Both the position numbers and the translations under genes were made by a program. The notes below the pieces were generated by a model. It ran no database searches. It was not told the origin of the DNA and was given only the letters and a program-made list of their open reading frames with translations. From contig JAWSVC010000018.1 in NCBI GenBank assembly GCA_033852075.1, positions 1 to 64,000 of the forward strand: a stretch of DNA of 64,000 bases. Reading direction: 5' to 3'. The DNA is from QZLE01 sp033852075 (GTDB lineage: Bacteria > Pseudomonadota > Gammaproteobacteria > QZLD01). The first letter of the stretch is position 1. Each line of letters begins with the position of its first letter. Positions 1 to 8,145 of this stretch are shown here, in pieces.

Positions 1-215
1 CACTACTGTCCGGGGAATTAATACCGTTCGTGCTGAGCGCGAAGCAGTCGAAGTATGAAACGGTATTAATTCAACTATTTACTATCACCCTTCGACTGCT
101 CGTTCCTCGCGCTCAGGATGAACGGAGCTTTTAATTCTTAATAGCTATATATCCGTAATATCATTGCACGATAATGCTTTCCAGAAAACTGCCATATTTT
201 CCCCGGACAGTAGTG
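1..215. repeat. MITE-like element with 17-bp terminal inverted repeats
   Basis: The first 17 bases are the exact reverse complement of 199-215 (terminus CACTACTGTCCGGGGAA). Inside lie a second inverted pair (TTAATACCGTT at 18-28 against AACGGTATTAA at 59-69) and a stretch of the CTTCGACT...GCGCTCAGGATGAACGG type. No open frame is present. A related element with the core terminus TGTCCGGGGAAA occurs at 43724-43820. This looks like a non-autonomous palindromic element. The left end coincides with the window edge, so the true boundary cannot be proved. Confidence 0.6.
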
Positions 216-252
216 GGATCAAGTCCGGGATGACGACGTGTACTAAATTTAC

Positions 253-279
253 CGTCATACTGGCGGAGGCCGGTATCCA
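253..279. repeat. GTCATAC-GGC-GGCCGGTATCC palindromic repeat
   Basis: A short imperfect palindrome around TGGCGGAGGCCGG lies just beyond the stop codon of the DUF484 gene. Similar copies are at 37121-37144 and 43699-43718, and a partial one at 8151-8172. It could serve as a weak terminator for the minus-strand operon, but no T-run follows. Confidence 0.5.
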
Positions 280-285
280 ATAATA

Positions 286-978
286 TTAACTCATAAACGG
301 CTTAAGTGCCTGACTAACCGTGCTACTCATATGGCGCAGGAATATAGTTCCCATGTTCGGCATATATTTGGTTGGATCAAAACTGCCGATGGAGATAATT
401 CCATAACGCCTTTCGCTTTCCAGTGGTATAAGTGCTGCCGATGCAATGCGTGCTGCATTGTCACGGAACAGATAAGTAAGTTGTTCTTTTTTCAGGCGCC
501 CACAGATTGGGCGACGGCTGTTGAATAGGGTTTCAAAGGCCTTTAACCCAGGATCAGAACTTGGTACTAATTCCGGGTGGATTTCATCTTCTTTTTCGTC
601 TTTGGCAAATAGACGGATAGAAACCAGATCTGCCCCAAATTCATTGCGTAAAACATCCTGTACCGCGAGTAGCACATCGTCCAGATCAGTGGCAGCAATG
701 AGCTCTAGAGTTAGGCGATGCAGCTTGTCATTGAGAGTGTCATTTTCGCGTGCAATCTCGACAATCTCTTTAAGTTTTTGTCGATAGGCGCGGTTTTTGT
801 CTTTAAGGACTTCGATTTGACGTTCGATCAAAGAGATGGCACCACCGCAGCTATGTGGTATTTCTAGTTCTTCGATCAGATTTTCATGATTGGTAAAGAA
901 ATCCGGGTTCTTTTTGAGATAATCTACAACATCCTGTTCTTTGAGCGGTTTGCTCTTAACTCCCTTTTTTTGGGTCAT
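286..978 (-). CDS. DUF484 family protein (GAF-like)
   Basis: A 230-residue protein of the DUF484 family. The N-terminal part contains the family-typical segment VVDYLKKNPDFFTNHENLI followed by a helical, probably coiled-coil stretch (about residues 45-90), then a GAF-like domain to the C-terminus. In many gammaproteobacteria this gene lies between dapF and xerC, and its biochemical role is unknown. Here its ATG overlaps the dapF stop by 4 nt (ATGA), so the two are probably translationally coupled. The expected downstream xerC is not in the window. Instead the gene is followed by about 285 bp of repeats, so either xerC lies further left or the usual order has been interrupted. Confidence 0.85.
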   Translation of the reverse strand: MTQKKGVKSKPLKEQDVVDYLKKNPDFFTNHENLIEELEIPHSCGGAISLIERQIEVLKDKNRAYRQKLKEIVEIARENDTLNDKLHRLTLELIAATDLDDVLLAVQDVLRNEFGADLVSIRLFAKDEKEDEIHPELVPSSDPGLKAFETLFNSRRPICGRLKKEQLTYLFRDNAARIASAALIPLESERRYGIISIGSFDPTKYMPNMGTIFLRHMSSTVSQALKPFMS

Positions 979-1802
979 ATCTCCATTACTCCTTCAAATA
1001 CAACTGTAGCAGGTCCTGTCATCATAACAGGTGTATCGCCACCTTCCCAACTTATTACCAGTTTACCGCCAGGCAGAGTTACATTTACATTGCTATCTAG
1101 CAGCCCGCGGGTGATTCCTGCAACAACAGCGGCGCACGCACCGGTACCGCATGCAAGAGTTTCGCCGCAACCACGTTCAAAGACGCGAAGTTTAATATTT
1201 TCGCGATCAACAACCTGCATAAAGCCAGCATTTACACGGTTTGGAAATAACTCGTGTTTTTCAATCTTTGGTCCCAGCCATAATACTGGAGCAGAGCTTA
1301 CATCACTTGCCAGTGTCACAGCGTGTGGGTTGCCCATAGAAACGGCTGAAATCTCGATGTTTTCGCCTTCAACCTCAATCTGATATGTTGCTTGCTGTTC
1401 TTTAGCTGTGAATGGAAGGGATTCAGGGGCGAGGTTTGGCGCGCCCATGTTTACCGTAACATCATCACCCTTAAGGATTAAAATGATATTACCGTTTTTG
1501 GTTTCAACCGGGATCTCTCTTTTTTCGGTAAGCCCTTTTTCTTTTACAAAACGAGCAAAGCAACGTGCGCCATTACCACATTGTTCAACTTCGCTACCAT
1601 CGGCATTGAAGATGCGATAGCGAAAATCAACTCCTGCTGATCTTGGCTTTTCCACTAATAAGAGTTGATCACATCCAACTCCAAATTTACGATCTGCAAT
1701 TTCGCGGATTTGGCTATTTGTAAGTGAAATCTGTTGATTTATGGCGTCGATGACTACAAAGTCATTTCCCAGGCCGTGCATCTTTGTGAATTTTAATTGC
1801 AT
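975..1802 (-). CDS. dapF: Diaminopimelate epimerase
   Basis: 275 residues, normal length for DapF, which converts LL- to meso-diaminopimelate in the cytoplasm for lysine and peptidoglycan synthesis. The two catalytic cysteines are visible: Cys75 in EQCGNGARC and Cys218 in the signature GETLACGTGACAAV. The N-terminus KFTKMHGLGNDF is canonical. The gene sits in the lysA-dapF-DUF484 minus-strand group and overlaps DUF484 by 4 nt. A gap of about 120 bp with a large inverted repeat separates it from the upstream small membrane gene, so its expression may be partly uncoupled from lysA. Confidence 0.97.
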   Translation of the reverse strand: MQLKFTKMHGLGNDFVVIDAINQQISLTNSQIREIADRKFGVGCDQLLLVEKPRSAGVDFRYRIFNADGSEVEQCGNGARCFARFVKEKGLTEKREIPVETKNGNIILILKGDDVTVNMGAPNLAPESLPFTAKEQQATYQIEVEGENIEISAVSMGNPHAVTLASDVSSAPVLWLGPKIEKHELFPNRVNAGFMQVVDRENIKLRVFERGCGETLACGTGACAAVVAGITRGLLDSNVNVTLPGGKLVISWEGGDTPVMMTGPATVVFEGVMEI

Positions 1803-1828
1803 CTTTTATATATACTCTTTTTGTTACG

Positions 1829-1899
1829 ACCCTTCGGCTACGCTCAGGGATCTTAATGTATGCTTACTTAATAAAGCCTCCTGAGCGTAGCCGAAGGGT
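1829..1899. repeat. 20-bp perfect inverted repeat (CTGAGCGTAGCCGAAGGG family)
   Basis: 1829-1848 and 1880-1899 are exact reverse complements, with arms reading CCTGAGCGTAGCCGAAGGGT and a 31-nt loop. If transcribed it would form a very stable hairpin between the 61-residue ORF and dapF on the minus strand. The same sequence family recurs at 15726-15746, 35220-35339, 42370-42407 and 43759-43774. It is a dispersed element that could also attenuate read-through into dapF. Confidence 0.7.
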
Positions 1900-1924
1900 T
1901 GGTCATTACCTAACTTTTATAATA

Positions 1925-2110
1925 TTAATACTGTGGCTGATATGTAAAGGTAAAATAATATACTGCAGATATAAACAAAATCATTACGATTAGCCAAAAG
2001 TAATTTAGGTGTCCTGAGCCTGAACCACGCTTAGAAAATTTGGTTATCTTTCCTCGTATTACCACGGCCATTATCACCGCCGGTATTATTAATAGCAGCA
2101 GATACTTCAT
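1925..2110 (-). CDS. Small two-helix membrane protein between lysA and dapF
   Basis: 61 residues. Two hydrophobic segments (about residues 2-18 and 38-55) flank a short basic, glycine/serine-rich loop (RGKITKFSKRGSGSG). It starts on the base next to the lysA stop codon, so translation is probably coupled to lysA. I do not recognise the family and assign no function. The tight junction and intact frame argue for a real gene, but short hydrophobic frames can be fortuitous, so this is a moderate call. Confidence 0.5.
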   Translation of the reverse strand: MKYLLLLIIPAVIMAVVIRGKITKFSKRGSGSGHLNYFWLIVMILFISAVYYFTFTYQPQY

Positions 2111-3364
2111 TTATGGAAGCAATTTTTCCGCAGCAAACATCTCGGCTATGGTTTCGCGTTGGCGAATGACAAAGGTAGAACCATTATCCAGCATGATCTC
2201 AGCAACTTTTGGTCTGGAGTTGTAGTTGGAGCTCATGGCAAATCCGTAAGCACCAGCAGAACAAACTGCCAGGATATCTCCAGGCTCGATAGCAAGTTCA
2301 CGCCCTTTTCCTAAAAAGTCACCGGTTTCGCAAACAGGCCCTACCACGTCATAAGAGCATGTTTTTGCAGAGCTGTTTTCTTGCAAAGGAATAATGCGTT
2401 GCCATGCGCTATAAAGTGACGGACGAATTAAATCGTTCATTGCGCCATCGACAATAGCGAAGTTTTTCTCTTCATTTGATTTTAAGAACTCAACGGTGGT
2501 TAGAAAATATCCTGCATTACCAATAATTGAGCGTCCTGGTTCAACAATTATCTCCAAACCTTGCTCTGAAAGTGCGGCAACAAGTCGTTTAGCATATTCA
2601 CTTTTTGCCGGAGGAGTTTCGTCGTCGTAGCAGATCCCAAGGCCTCCGCCAATGTCGATATGGTGCAGATTTATGCCGTTTTCTTTTAGTTTATCCATAA
2701 GGATAATTAGCTTATCAATCGCATCAAAGTATGGAGAGTCATCTGTAAGTTGTGATCCGATATGACAGTCAACGCCTGTGATCTCAATGCTATCCATTTT
2801 GCTGGCATCGATGTAGATTCTTAACGCCTCATCGATATCGATTCCAAATTTATTTTCTTTAAGACCAGTAGAGATATATGGATGAGTCTTTGCATCAATA
2901 TTTGGATTTACACGTAATGAGATAGGTGCCTTAACTCCCATAGATGCGGCAACATTATTTACGCGATAAAGCTCTTGTTCTGACTCAATGTTGATGCACT
3001 TTATACCAACTTCAAGTGCTCTTTTAATTTCAGTTTCTTTTTTGCCTACGCCAGAGAAAATGATCTTTGTTGGATCACCTTTAGCTGCCAAAACGCGTTC
3101 CAGCTCACCAATGGAAACGATATCAAAGCCTGATCCAAGTTTGGCAAGAAGATTTAAGATGGCAATGTTTGAATTGGCTTTAACCGCATAACAAACAAGG
3201 TGCGGAGCTGTTCCAAATGCCTGGTCATACTCAGTCCATGATTCTTCAATAGAACTTTTTGAATATACATAGCATGGTGTACCAAATTTTTTGGCTACGT
3301 TATTAAGGTTTATGCCCTCAAGGAATAACGAGTTATCTTGATAGTAATGTTTAGCTTCGCTCAT
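2111..3364 (-). CDS. lysA: Diaminopimelate decarboxylase
   Basis: 417 residues, a fold-type III PLP enzyme that decarboxylates meso-DAP to L-lysine, the last step of lysine synthesis. The PLP lysine is Lys62 in YAVKANSN. HIGSQ, the glycine-rich phosphate loop IDIGGGLG, EPGRSIIGNAG and the active-site CETGDFLG segment are all present in order. The gene follows the tiny lipoprotein gene lptM by 18 nt and precedes the 61-residue membrane ORF without a gap. The lptM-lysA-(dapF) arrangement is characteristic of gammaproteobacteria. Confidence 0.97.
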   Translation of the reverse strand: MSEAKHYYQDNSLFLEGINLNNVAKKFGTPCYVYSKSSIEESWTEYDQAFGTAPHLVCYAVKANSNIAILNLLAKLGSGFDIVSIGELERVLAAKGDPTKIIFSGVGKKETEIKRALEVGIKCINIESEQELYRVNNVAASMGVKAPISLRVNPNIDAKTHPYISTGLKENKFGIDIDEALRIYIDASKMDSIEITGVDCHIGSQLTDDSPYFDAIDKLIILMDKLKENGINLHHIDIGGGLGICYDDETPPAKSEYAKRLVAALSEQGLEIIVEPGRSIIGNAGYFLTTVEFLKSNEEKNFAIVDGAMNDLIRPSLYSAWQRIIPLQENSSAKTCSYDVVGPVCETGDFLGKGRELAIEPGDILAVCSAGAYGFAMSSNYNSRPKVAEIMLDNGSTFVIRQRETIAEMFAAEKLLP

Positions 3365-3382
3365 TTGTGGTTACCGCTTAAA

Positions 3383-3502
3383 TTAATTTGTTTGTTCAGT
3401 CTGGTTTTTGCTGGTTTTGTTCTCTTTATAGAGATCCCCTTTTTGACCGCATCCGGTAAGGCAGCAAAAGACAATAATGTATAAAAAAAATCTGGATTTC
3501 AT
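3383..3502 (-). CDS. lptM: LptM-type small lipoprotein
   Basis: A 39-codon gene read directly from the minus strand immediately upstream of lysA. It starts with MKSRFFLYII, has a short hydrophobic stretch and lipobox LTGC (acylated Cys at residue 18), and continues CGQKGDLYKEN. The CGQKG-LY motif after the lipobox is the hallmark of the LptM/YifL family, which in E. coli assists maturation of the LptD-LptE lipopolysaccharide translocon. An AGAAG ribosome-binding site precedes the ATG. The 18-nt gap to lysA and the conserved lptM-lysA synteny support it despite its size. Confidence 0.85.
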   Translation of the reverse strand: MKSRFFLYIIVFCCLTGCGQKGDLYKENKTSKNQTEQTN

Positions 3503-3679
3503 AAGCTTCTATAAAGACGTTAGTGTTTTGTTGATTTTACATTAACCGTAGTATTTATGAAATATGCTTGTGATCGGATTTGCAGTTATCTTTTAAACCT
3601 TCTTTGTTATCTGCTTAATGCATTTTCCTTTAAATATCCTATTCTTAAATAAATAGGGTGTGATTCAGAGAATTATAAA

Positions 3680-5140
3680 ATGGCAATGGATATTATAAGC
3701 AAGGTATGTAGTTCAGAGCACGTTCATTCAACCGTGTTTGAAGATTGGAGCGTGATGGTTGTTGATGAAAATTGGAAACATCGGCAAAAACTGACCAACG
3801 TACTGACCCCCTTTTTTAAAAAGGTTGAGCTGATTTTTGATGTTAAAGATGCTGTAGAACGCATTAATCAGCAAGATGATAATATCGACTTGGTGTTGTT
3901 TGGAATCTCGCCAACAGAAAAAGAGACTGCTGTGTGGACGGCAAATCTAGAGGGGTTAGATAACAAACCAAAGGTTGTGTGTTGTGCCGATTATATTTTT
4001 GAAGAGGTAAAATCTGCAGCAAATGCCATTGCAGCTGATGGTTGTTTGGCAATAAGTCAAAGAGATGAACAGGTGATGGAACGATTGGCTGATGCAATTG
4101 GTGAGAAGTTTTCTATGCCTGATGAAACCTTAGCTTCTCAAAAAGATGATCAATCAGAGTCGAAAGAGATTATTGAGGATGTTGTTGAAGATTCTGTTGT
4201 TGATGAGCCTGCTATTATTGAAGAGGCAGAACAAGCTGTTGAAGAACCTGTTGATGCAGATGATGCAGTTACATCTTTAATTAAAGACGCTATTCCAATG
4301 CCAGAATCTTCTTCTATAGTTTTGGATTTGCGAGAATTATTTGCGCGAAATAAGCGTACTAGAGCCGAAGAGATAGAGGATGTTGTTGATGTCGATTATA
4401 AGCTTAAAAATCGAGTGCTCAAAGCTGTTGTGGCTAATTTTTTTGGGGTTAAAGTAAAGACCAAGATAGCTTCAATTTCCCATGCGGTAAACCTTGTTGG
4501 AATGAAGCCGGTAGTCAATTTTATAAATCTAATTTCTCTGAATAGCGCTTCTGCTGTTAGAACCGGAAAGATAACAGATTTTGCTTATAAATATTGGAAA
4601 TATGCGCTTGCAAACGGTATTGCGTGTGTGAACCTACATCCACATATTGCATCAAAATGGTTAGAGTTTGATTCTAGCGATGCCTTTATGCTTGGTGCGC
4701 TGCATAATCTTGGGATTTTACTGATGGCAAAGGAATTTCCAGATGAATATCCTAATATGATGTTGGAATTTTGGCGAAAGCATCACTCAGGAGAGGGGCA
4801 GGTTGAACTTGAGAAAGAAGAATTTGGATTCAATCATGCTCAGGTTAGCGCTGTGGTGGCAAAAGAGTGGCAGATGCCGCAAGAGTTTCAAGAAGCAATA
4901 ATAAATCACCATGATTTGTTATATAAAGGCAGTGATGAAAAACAAAATGCTCTTCATGCCATGCTAGTGATGTCAAACTATATGACCAATCATTACTTGT
5001 TTAATAACTTTGATTTTACTTTGCTGAATAAAGATGTAGAGTCACTGGCTAAGCTATATGGTAAAGATCTTGATTCACTAAAGAAAATGAAGGAGCTTAT
5101 TCGCTCTCAGCTTATGGCGAATATAAATCTGATTGGGTAA
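3680..5140 (+). CDS. HDOD-domain regulator with degenerate receiver domain
   Basis: 486 residues. The N-terminus (about 22-140) resembles a response-regulator receiver (WSVMVVDENWKHR), but the strand that should carry the phosphorylated aspartate reads DLVLFGISP, so the acceptor position is Gly. A low-complexity acidic linker rich in E, D and V (about 145-205) follows, then an HDOD domain (about 210-430) with LKAVVANFF, ALHNLGILLMAKEFP and a final INHHD. HDOD proteins are HD-like signalling domains usually without full catalytic ligands. The role is regulatory by inference, with no target known. It is monocistronic and divergent from lptM-lysA. Confidence 0.8.
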   Translation: MAMDIISKVCSSEHVHSTVFEDWSVMVVDENWKHRQKLTNVLTPFFKKVELIFDVKDAVERINQQDDNIDLVLFGISPTEKETAVWTANLEGLDNKPKVVCCADYIFEEVKSAANAIAADGCLAISQRDEQVMERLADAIGEKFSMPDETLASQKDDQSESKEIIEDVVEDSVVDEPAIIEEAEQAVEEPVDADDAVTSLIKDAIPMPESSSIVLDLRELFARNKRTRAEEIEDVVDVDYKLKNRVLKAVVANFFGVKVKTKIASISHAVNLVGMKPVVNFINLISLNSASAVRTGKITDFAYKYWKYALANGIACVNLHPHIASKWLEFDSSDAFMLGALHNLGILLMAKEFPDEYPNMMLEFWRKHHSGEGQVELEKEEFGFNHAQVSAVVAKEWQMPQEFQEAIINHHDLLYKGSDEKQNALHAMLVMSNYMTNHYLFNNFDFTLLNKDVESLAKLYGKDLDSLKKMKELIRSQLMANINLIG

Positions 5141-5147
5141 TATTAAA

Positions 5148-5172
5148 CTGCCCGCACGTGGAGTGTGGGCAG
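5148..5172 (+). terminator. Hairpin between convergent genes
   Basis: Arms CTGCCCGCAC (5148-5157) and GTGTGGGCAG (5163-5172) pair with one G-U. It lies just after the HDOD gene stop and before the end of the convergent hsp20 gene. No clear T-run follows on either strand, so it is only a possible bidirectional terminator. Confidence 0.4.
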
Positions 5173-5201
5173 TGTATCGTTATGAAATATTTTAGAGTTT
5201 A

Positions 5202-5642
5202 TTATTTAATCTCAATTTGACGTTTTACCTGTTTGTCCGCTTTAGGAATTGATACGGCCAAAACCCCGTTTTCATATTTGGCTTCGATTTTTTCATCGTC
5301 GATGGTTTCCGGTAATTTAAAAGATCTGTAATAAGAACCATAGAATCTTTCGACACGATGAACCTTTTTGTTTTCTTCTTCAGTGGTTACAGTGTTTTCG
5401 CGTTGACCACTGATGGATAGGGTTCCATCTTTATAAGATATTTCGATATCTTTTTTGTGAACCCCTGGGATGTCTGCGGTTAAAAGATAGCGTTCATTAT
5501 CTTCAATAATGTCGACTCTTGGTGTCCAACTACCGGTTTCAGTACTTTCGCCATGATCAAAAAGATCTACGCCAAATGCGTCATTGACCATAGAGTTAAG
5601 TCTGTAAAGATTATGTAGCGGATCAAATTTTGTAATGTTCAT
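5202..5642 (-). CDS. Small heat-shock protein, Hsp20/IbpA family
   Basis: 146 residues, an ATP-independent holdase of the alpha-crystallin family. The alpha-crystallin domain (about 40-135) is shown by WTPRVDIIEDNERYLLTADI, PGVHKKDIEIS, FKLPETID and YENGVLAVSIPK. The C-terminal anchor ends in QIEIK, which contains the I-x-I motif used for oligomer assembly. Start choice: an in-frame ATG lies 15 nt upstream, but its own bases form the GGAGG Shine-Dalgarno at ideal spacing for the ATG at 5642-5640, so the shorter form is preferred. A sigma-32-like promoter lies upstream at 5716-5743. Confidence 0.93.
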   Translation of the reverse strand: MNITKFDPLHNLYRLNSMVNDAFGVDLFDHGESTETGSWTPRVDIIEDNERYLLTADIPGVHKKDIEISYKDGTLSISGQRENTVTTEEENKKVHRVERFYGSYYRSFKLPETIDDEKIEAKYENGVLAVSIPKADKQVKRQIEIK

Positions 5643-5715
5643 GGTATTGACCTCCATTAATTTGTTACGGCTTTTACAACATACAACTAACTAATATTCC
5701 CGGGTCTTACTTAAT

Positions 5716-5743
5716 AGATGTGGTCGATTTTTGAAATTTCAAG
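5716..5743 (-). promoter_or_regulatory. Sigma-32-type heat-shock promoter of hsp20
   Basis: On the minus strand, CTTGAAA (5743-5737) is followed after 13 nt by CCACATCT (5723-5716). The sigma-32 consensus is CTTGAAA-N11-16-CCCCATNT, so the -35 is perfect and the -10 has one mismatch. It lies about 75 bp upstream of the hsp20 start, giving a leader of roughly 65 nt. Confidence 0.75.
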
Positions 5744-5811
5744 GGGGAAAGAAAAATAAAACAGCGCTATCCATATGCTCGGTTTGTACATGGTGTTATT
5801 GTTTTGTGGGA

Positions 5812-6894
5812 TTAATGCCTTTGCAGTACTAAATCCCGCTCACTTTTATCCATATCTGCCAATTTTCTTACAGACTTAAAAAACTTTGCAAAATCATCTT
5901 CGTTATCGCGCAGCAAGCGTGTCAAAACCGGAACATGCTGAGTGTACGTTGTTAATAATGCGAGTTTGGCATTGTTAAGATTGGTGTTAAACCAACGATC
6001 GTATCCGGAATATCCATTCCAGCTTACTTTTAGGTTTTTATAATCTTCGAGTAGCTGGCTAAATATTAACCGTTTTTTGGCTAGTTTTTGCTTGTTCGGT
6101 ATGGGAGCTTGATACAAAAATTCTAGCTTAGATCTGGTTGCAAGAATTATAGATAAAAATTGTTGGTGACGTTTTTGCCGTTTTAAGAAAGCGTTTAGTT
6201 TTTCGATATCCTTTTTGGAGGTTAACCACTTTTTTATACCTTCTAATTCAACGGTTACTGCAACTGATTCATTGAAGGTAGTATCATTGTGTGCATAGAT
6301 TTTCTGGTGTGTAAGTTCGTGGAAAATCAGTCCGGCCAATCTGGTGTCGGGCCAGCTGAGCATGGTGTTTAGTACGGGATCATCAAACCAGCCTAGTGAA
6401 GAAAATGCTGCAATTTCGCCAATATAGGTTTCATAACCTTGCTTTTGTAGATCGGCGGCAAATTCTTCAGCATTTCTTTTGGCAAAAAAGGTTCTGTAGT
6501 TCATGCATCCGACAATGATAAAACACGATTGGTATGGTGATAACGAAAGTTTTGGTGTTGCAGTGACGCTCCACATCACATAATCGCGGCCAAGATCTGC
6601 ATATTTGGTGTAGCTGTCGTTCTTGGGTAGATCTAGATTTGATTCTGCGAATTTTTTTGCCTCGATTATCAGTTTTAATTTATGCGCAAGCTTGTCAGTG
6701 GTGTCGGGGCTTTTAATTATGGAATCAATTGGTTTTGTATTGCTGTGGATTTCCAGATGTCCGCCGATAAGGTGGGAGTAATAGCCAATAGATGAGCAAC
6801 CACTGCATAAAACAGTTATAATCACAGCAGTGATGCAGATGTATTTGCGGGTGATTCCGGTCATGTTTGTGTAAATCCATTTGATTAATTTCAT
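5812..6894 (-). CDS. Predicted aminopeptidase lipoprotein (COG4324 type)
   Basis: A putative zinc metallopeptidase with the HExxH motif in LIFHELTHQKIY followed by FNESVAVTVE, the combination seen in the predicted aminopeptidase family COG4324. An N-terminal hydrophobic stretch (ICITAVIITVL) ends at CSGC, a plausible though non-ideal lipobox (Cys rather than Leu at -3), so it is probably envelope-anchored. Three in-frame ATGs exist: 6924 (abutting cca), 6894 and 6864. None has a strong ribosome-binding site. I chose 6894 because MKLIK gives a basic n-region. The substrate is unknown. The gene is divergent from cca. Confidence 0.8.
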   Translation of the reverse strand: MKLIKWIYTNMTGITRKYICITAVIITVLCSGCSSIGYYSHLIGGHLEIHSNTKPIDSIIKSPDTTDKLAHKLKLIIEAKKFAESNLDLPKNDSYTKYADLGRDYVMWSVTATPKLSLSPYQSCFIIVGCMNYRTFFAKRNAEEFAADLQKQGYETYIGEIAAFSSLGWFDDPVLNTMLSWPDTRLAGLIFHELTHQKIYAHNDTTFNESVAVTVELEGIKKWLTSKKDIEKLNAFLKRQKRHQQFLSIILATRSKLEFLYQAPIPNKQKLAKKRLIFSQLLEDYKNLKVSWNGYSGYDRWFNTNLNNAKLALLTTYTQHVPVLTRLLRDNEDDFAKFFKSVRKLADMDKSERDLVLQRH

Positions 6895-6924
6895 ATCAAT
6901 AGTAACACGGGTTATATAAAACAT

Positions 6925-8145
6925 ATGAAGATATATCTTGTAGGTGGAGCGGTTCGGGAAAAACTACTTAATCATCCGGTTAAAGATCGGGATTGGGTGG
7001 TGGTTGGTGCTGATCCACAGCAATTATTGGATCAAGGATATATCTCTGTTGGTAAGGATTTTCCTGTATTTTTGCACCCGGAAACCAAAGAAGAATATGC
7101 GCTGGCACGTACCGAGCGTAAAACAGGTCCTGGTTATCATGGGTTTGCATTTTATGCGGAATCTACGGTTACTTTGGAGGAAGATCTGGCTCGTCGTGAC
7201 CTGACTATCAATGCTATGGCTATGGATGGGGAAGGTAATATCATTGATCCATATAACGGTCAAAGTGATTTGAAAAACAGAGTCCTGCGTCATGTATCTC
7301 CCGCGTTTGCTGAAGATCCGGTGCGAATATTGCGTATAGCGCGTTTTGCCGCGCGTTATAGTCACCTTGGTTTTACCGTTGCTGAAGAGACCATTGAGCT
7401 TATCAAGACTATGGTTGCAGCTGGTGAAGTGGATGCACTGGTTCCAGAGCGCGTTTGGGCTGAAACCGAAAAGGCGTTGGGGGAGAAGACTCCTGAGATC
7501 TTCTTTGAGACCTTAAGAGAAGGAGGTGCGTTAAAGCGAGTATATCCTGAAATTGATGCGATGTTTGGTGTGCCACAACCGGAAAAGTATCACCCAGAGA
7601 TAGATACAGGGGTGCATTCACTTTTGGTATTAAAGAAAGCAGCAGATCTGACCGTAGATAAAGAGGTTCGTTTTGCTGCGCTGGTGCATGATTTAGGAAA
7701 GGCTGTTACACCGATTGAAGAGTTGCCAAGTCATCACGGGCATGAAGAAAGGGGAGAGGCTTTGGTTAAGCAGCTTTGTGAAAGGATTCGTTGCCCAAAG
7801 TCTTATCGTGAGATCGCAATGTTTGCAGCAAAGTATCATTCCCATGTTCATAGAAGCGAAGAGCTGCAGTCTAAAACACTACTAAAACTATTTAATGCTA
7901 TAGATGCAATAAGGCGTCCGGAACGGATAGAAAAGATGATTTATATCTGTATTGCTGATGCACGTGGACGCTATGGTTTTGAGGATGTCGAATATAAAAG
8001 TAAAGATTATATTCTGGCCGCACATCAGGCAGTGCTTGCTGTTGATACCAAGGTAATTGCCCGTTCCGGACTGGAAGGTAAAGCTATTGCTGAAGAGATT
8101 CATCGCCAAAGGCTAAGGGCTATTGATGCGGTGAAGAAAGGGTAG
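6925..8145 (+). CDS. cca: CCA tRNA nucleotidyltransferase (multifunctional, HD domain)
   Basis: 406 residues. It adds or repairs the 3'-terminal CCA of tRNAs. The class II nucleotidyltransferase head starts MKIYLVGGAVRE with the catalytic aspartates in KDRDWVVVGAD, and RRDLTINAMAMD is the conserved helix. A C-terminal HD phosphohydrolase domain (LVHDLGKAVTP, then HHGHEERG) marks the gammaproteobacterial multifunctional type with 2',3'-cyclic phosphodiesterase/phosphatase activity. The ATG is only a short distance from the divergent peptidase start. The reading frame continues open for 47 codons beyond the stop, without a start codon. Confidence 0.97.
   Translation: MKIYLVGGAVREKLLNHPVKDRDWVVVGADPQQLLDQGYISVGKDFPVFLHPETKEEYALARTERKTGPGYHGFAFYAESTVTLEEDLARRDLTINAMAMDGEGNIIDPYNGQSDLKNRVLRHVSPAFAEDPVRILRIARFAARYSHLGFTVAEETIELIKTMVAAGEVDALVPERVWAETEKALGEKTPEIFFETLREGGALKRVYPEIDAMFGVPQPEKYHPEIDTGVHSLLVLKKAADLTVDKEVRFAALVHDLGKAVTPIEELPSHHGHEERGEALVKQLCERIRCPKSYREIAMFAAKYHSHVHRSEELQSKTLLKLFNAIDAIRRPERIEKMIYICIADARGRYGFEDVEYKSKDYILAAHQAVLAVDTKVIARSGLEGKAIAEEIHRQRLRAIDAVKKG

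Noticed and set aside
5643..5657. Upstream ATG of the hsp20 gene (five extra residues)
   Set aside because: The ATGGAGG context makes this codon part of the ribosome-binding site for the next ATG.
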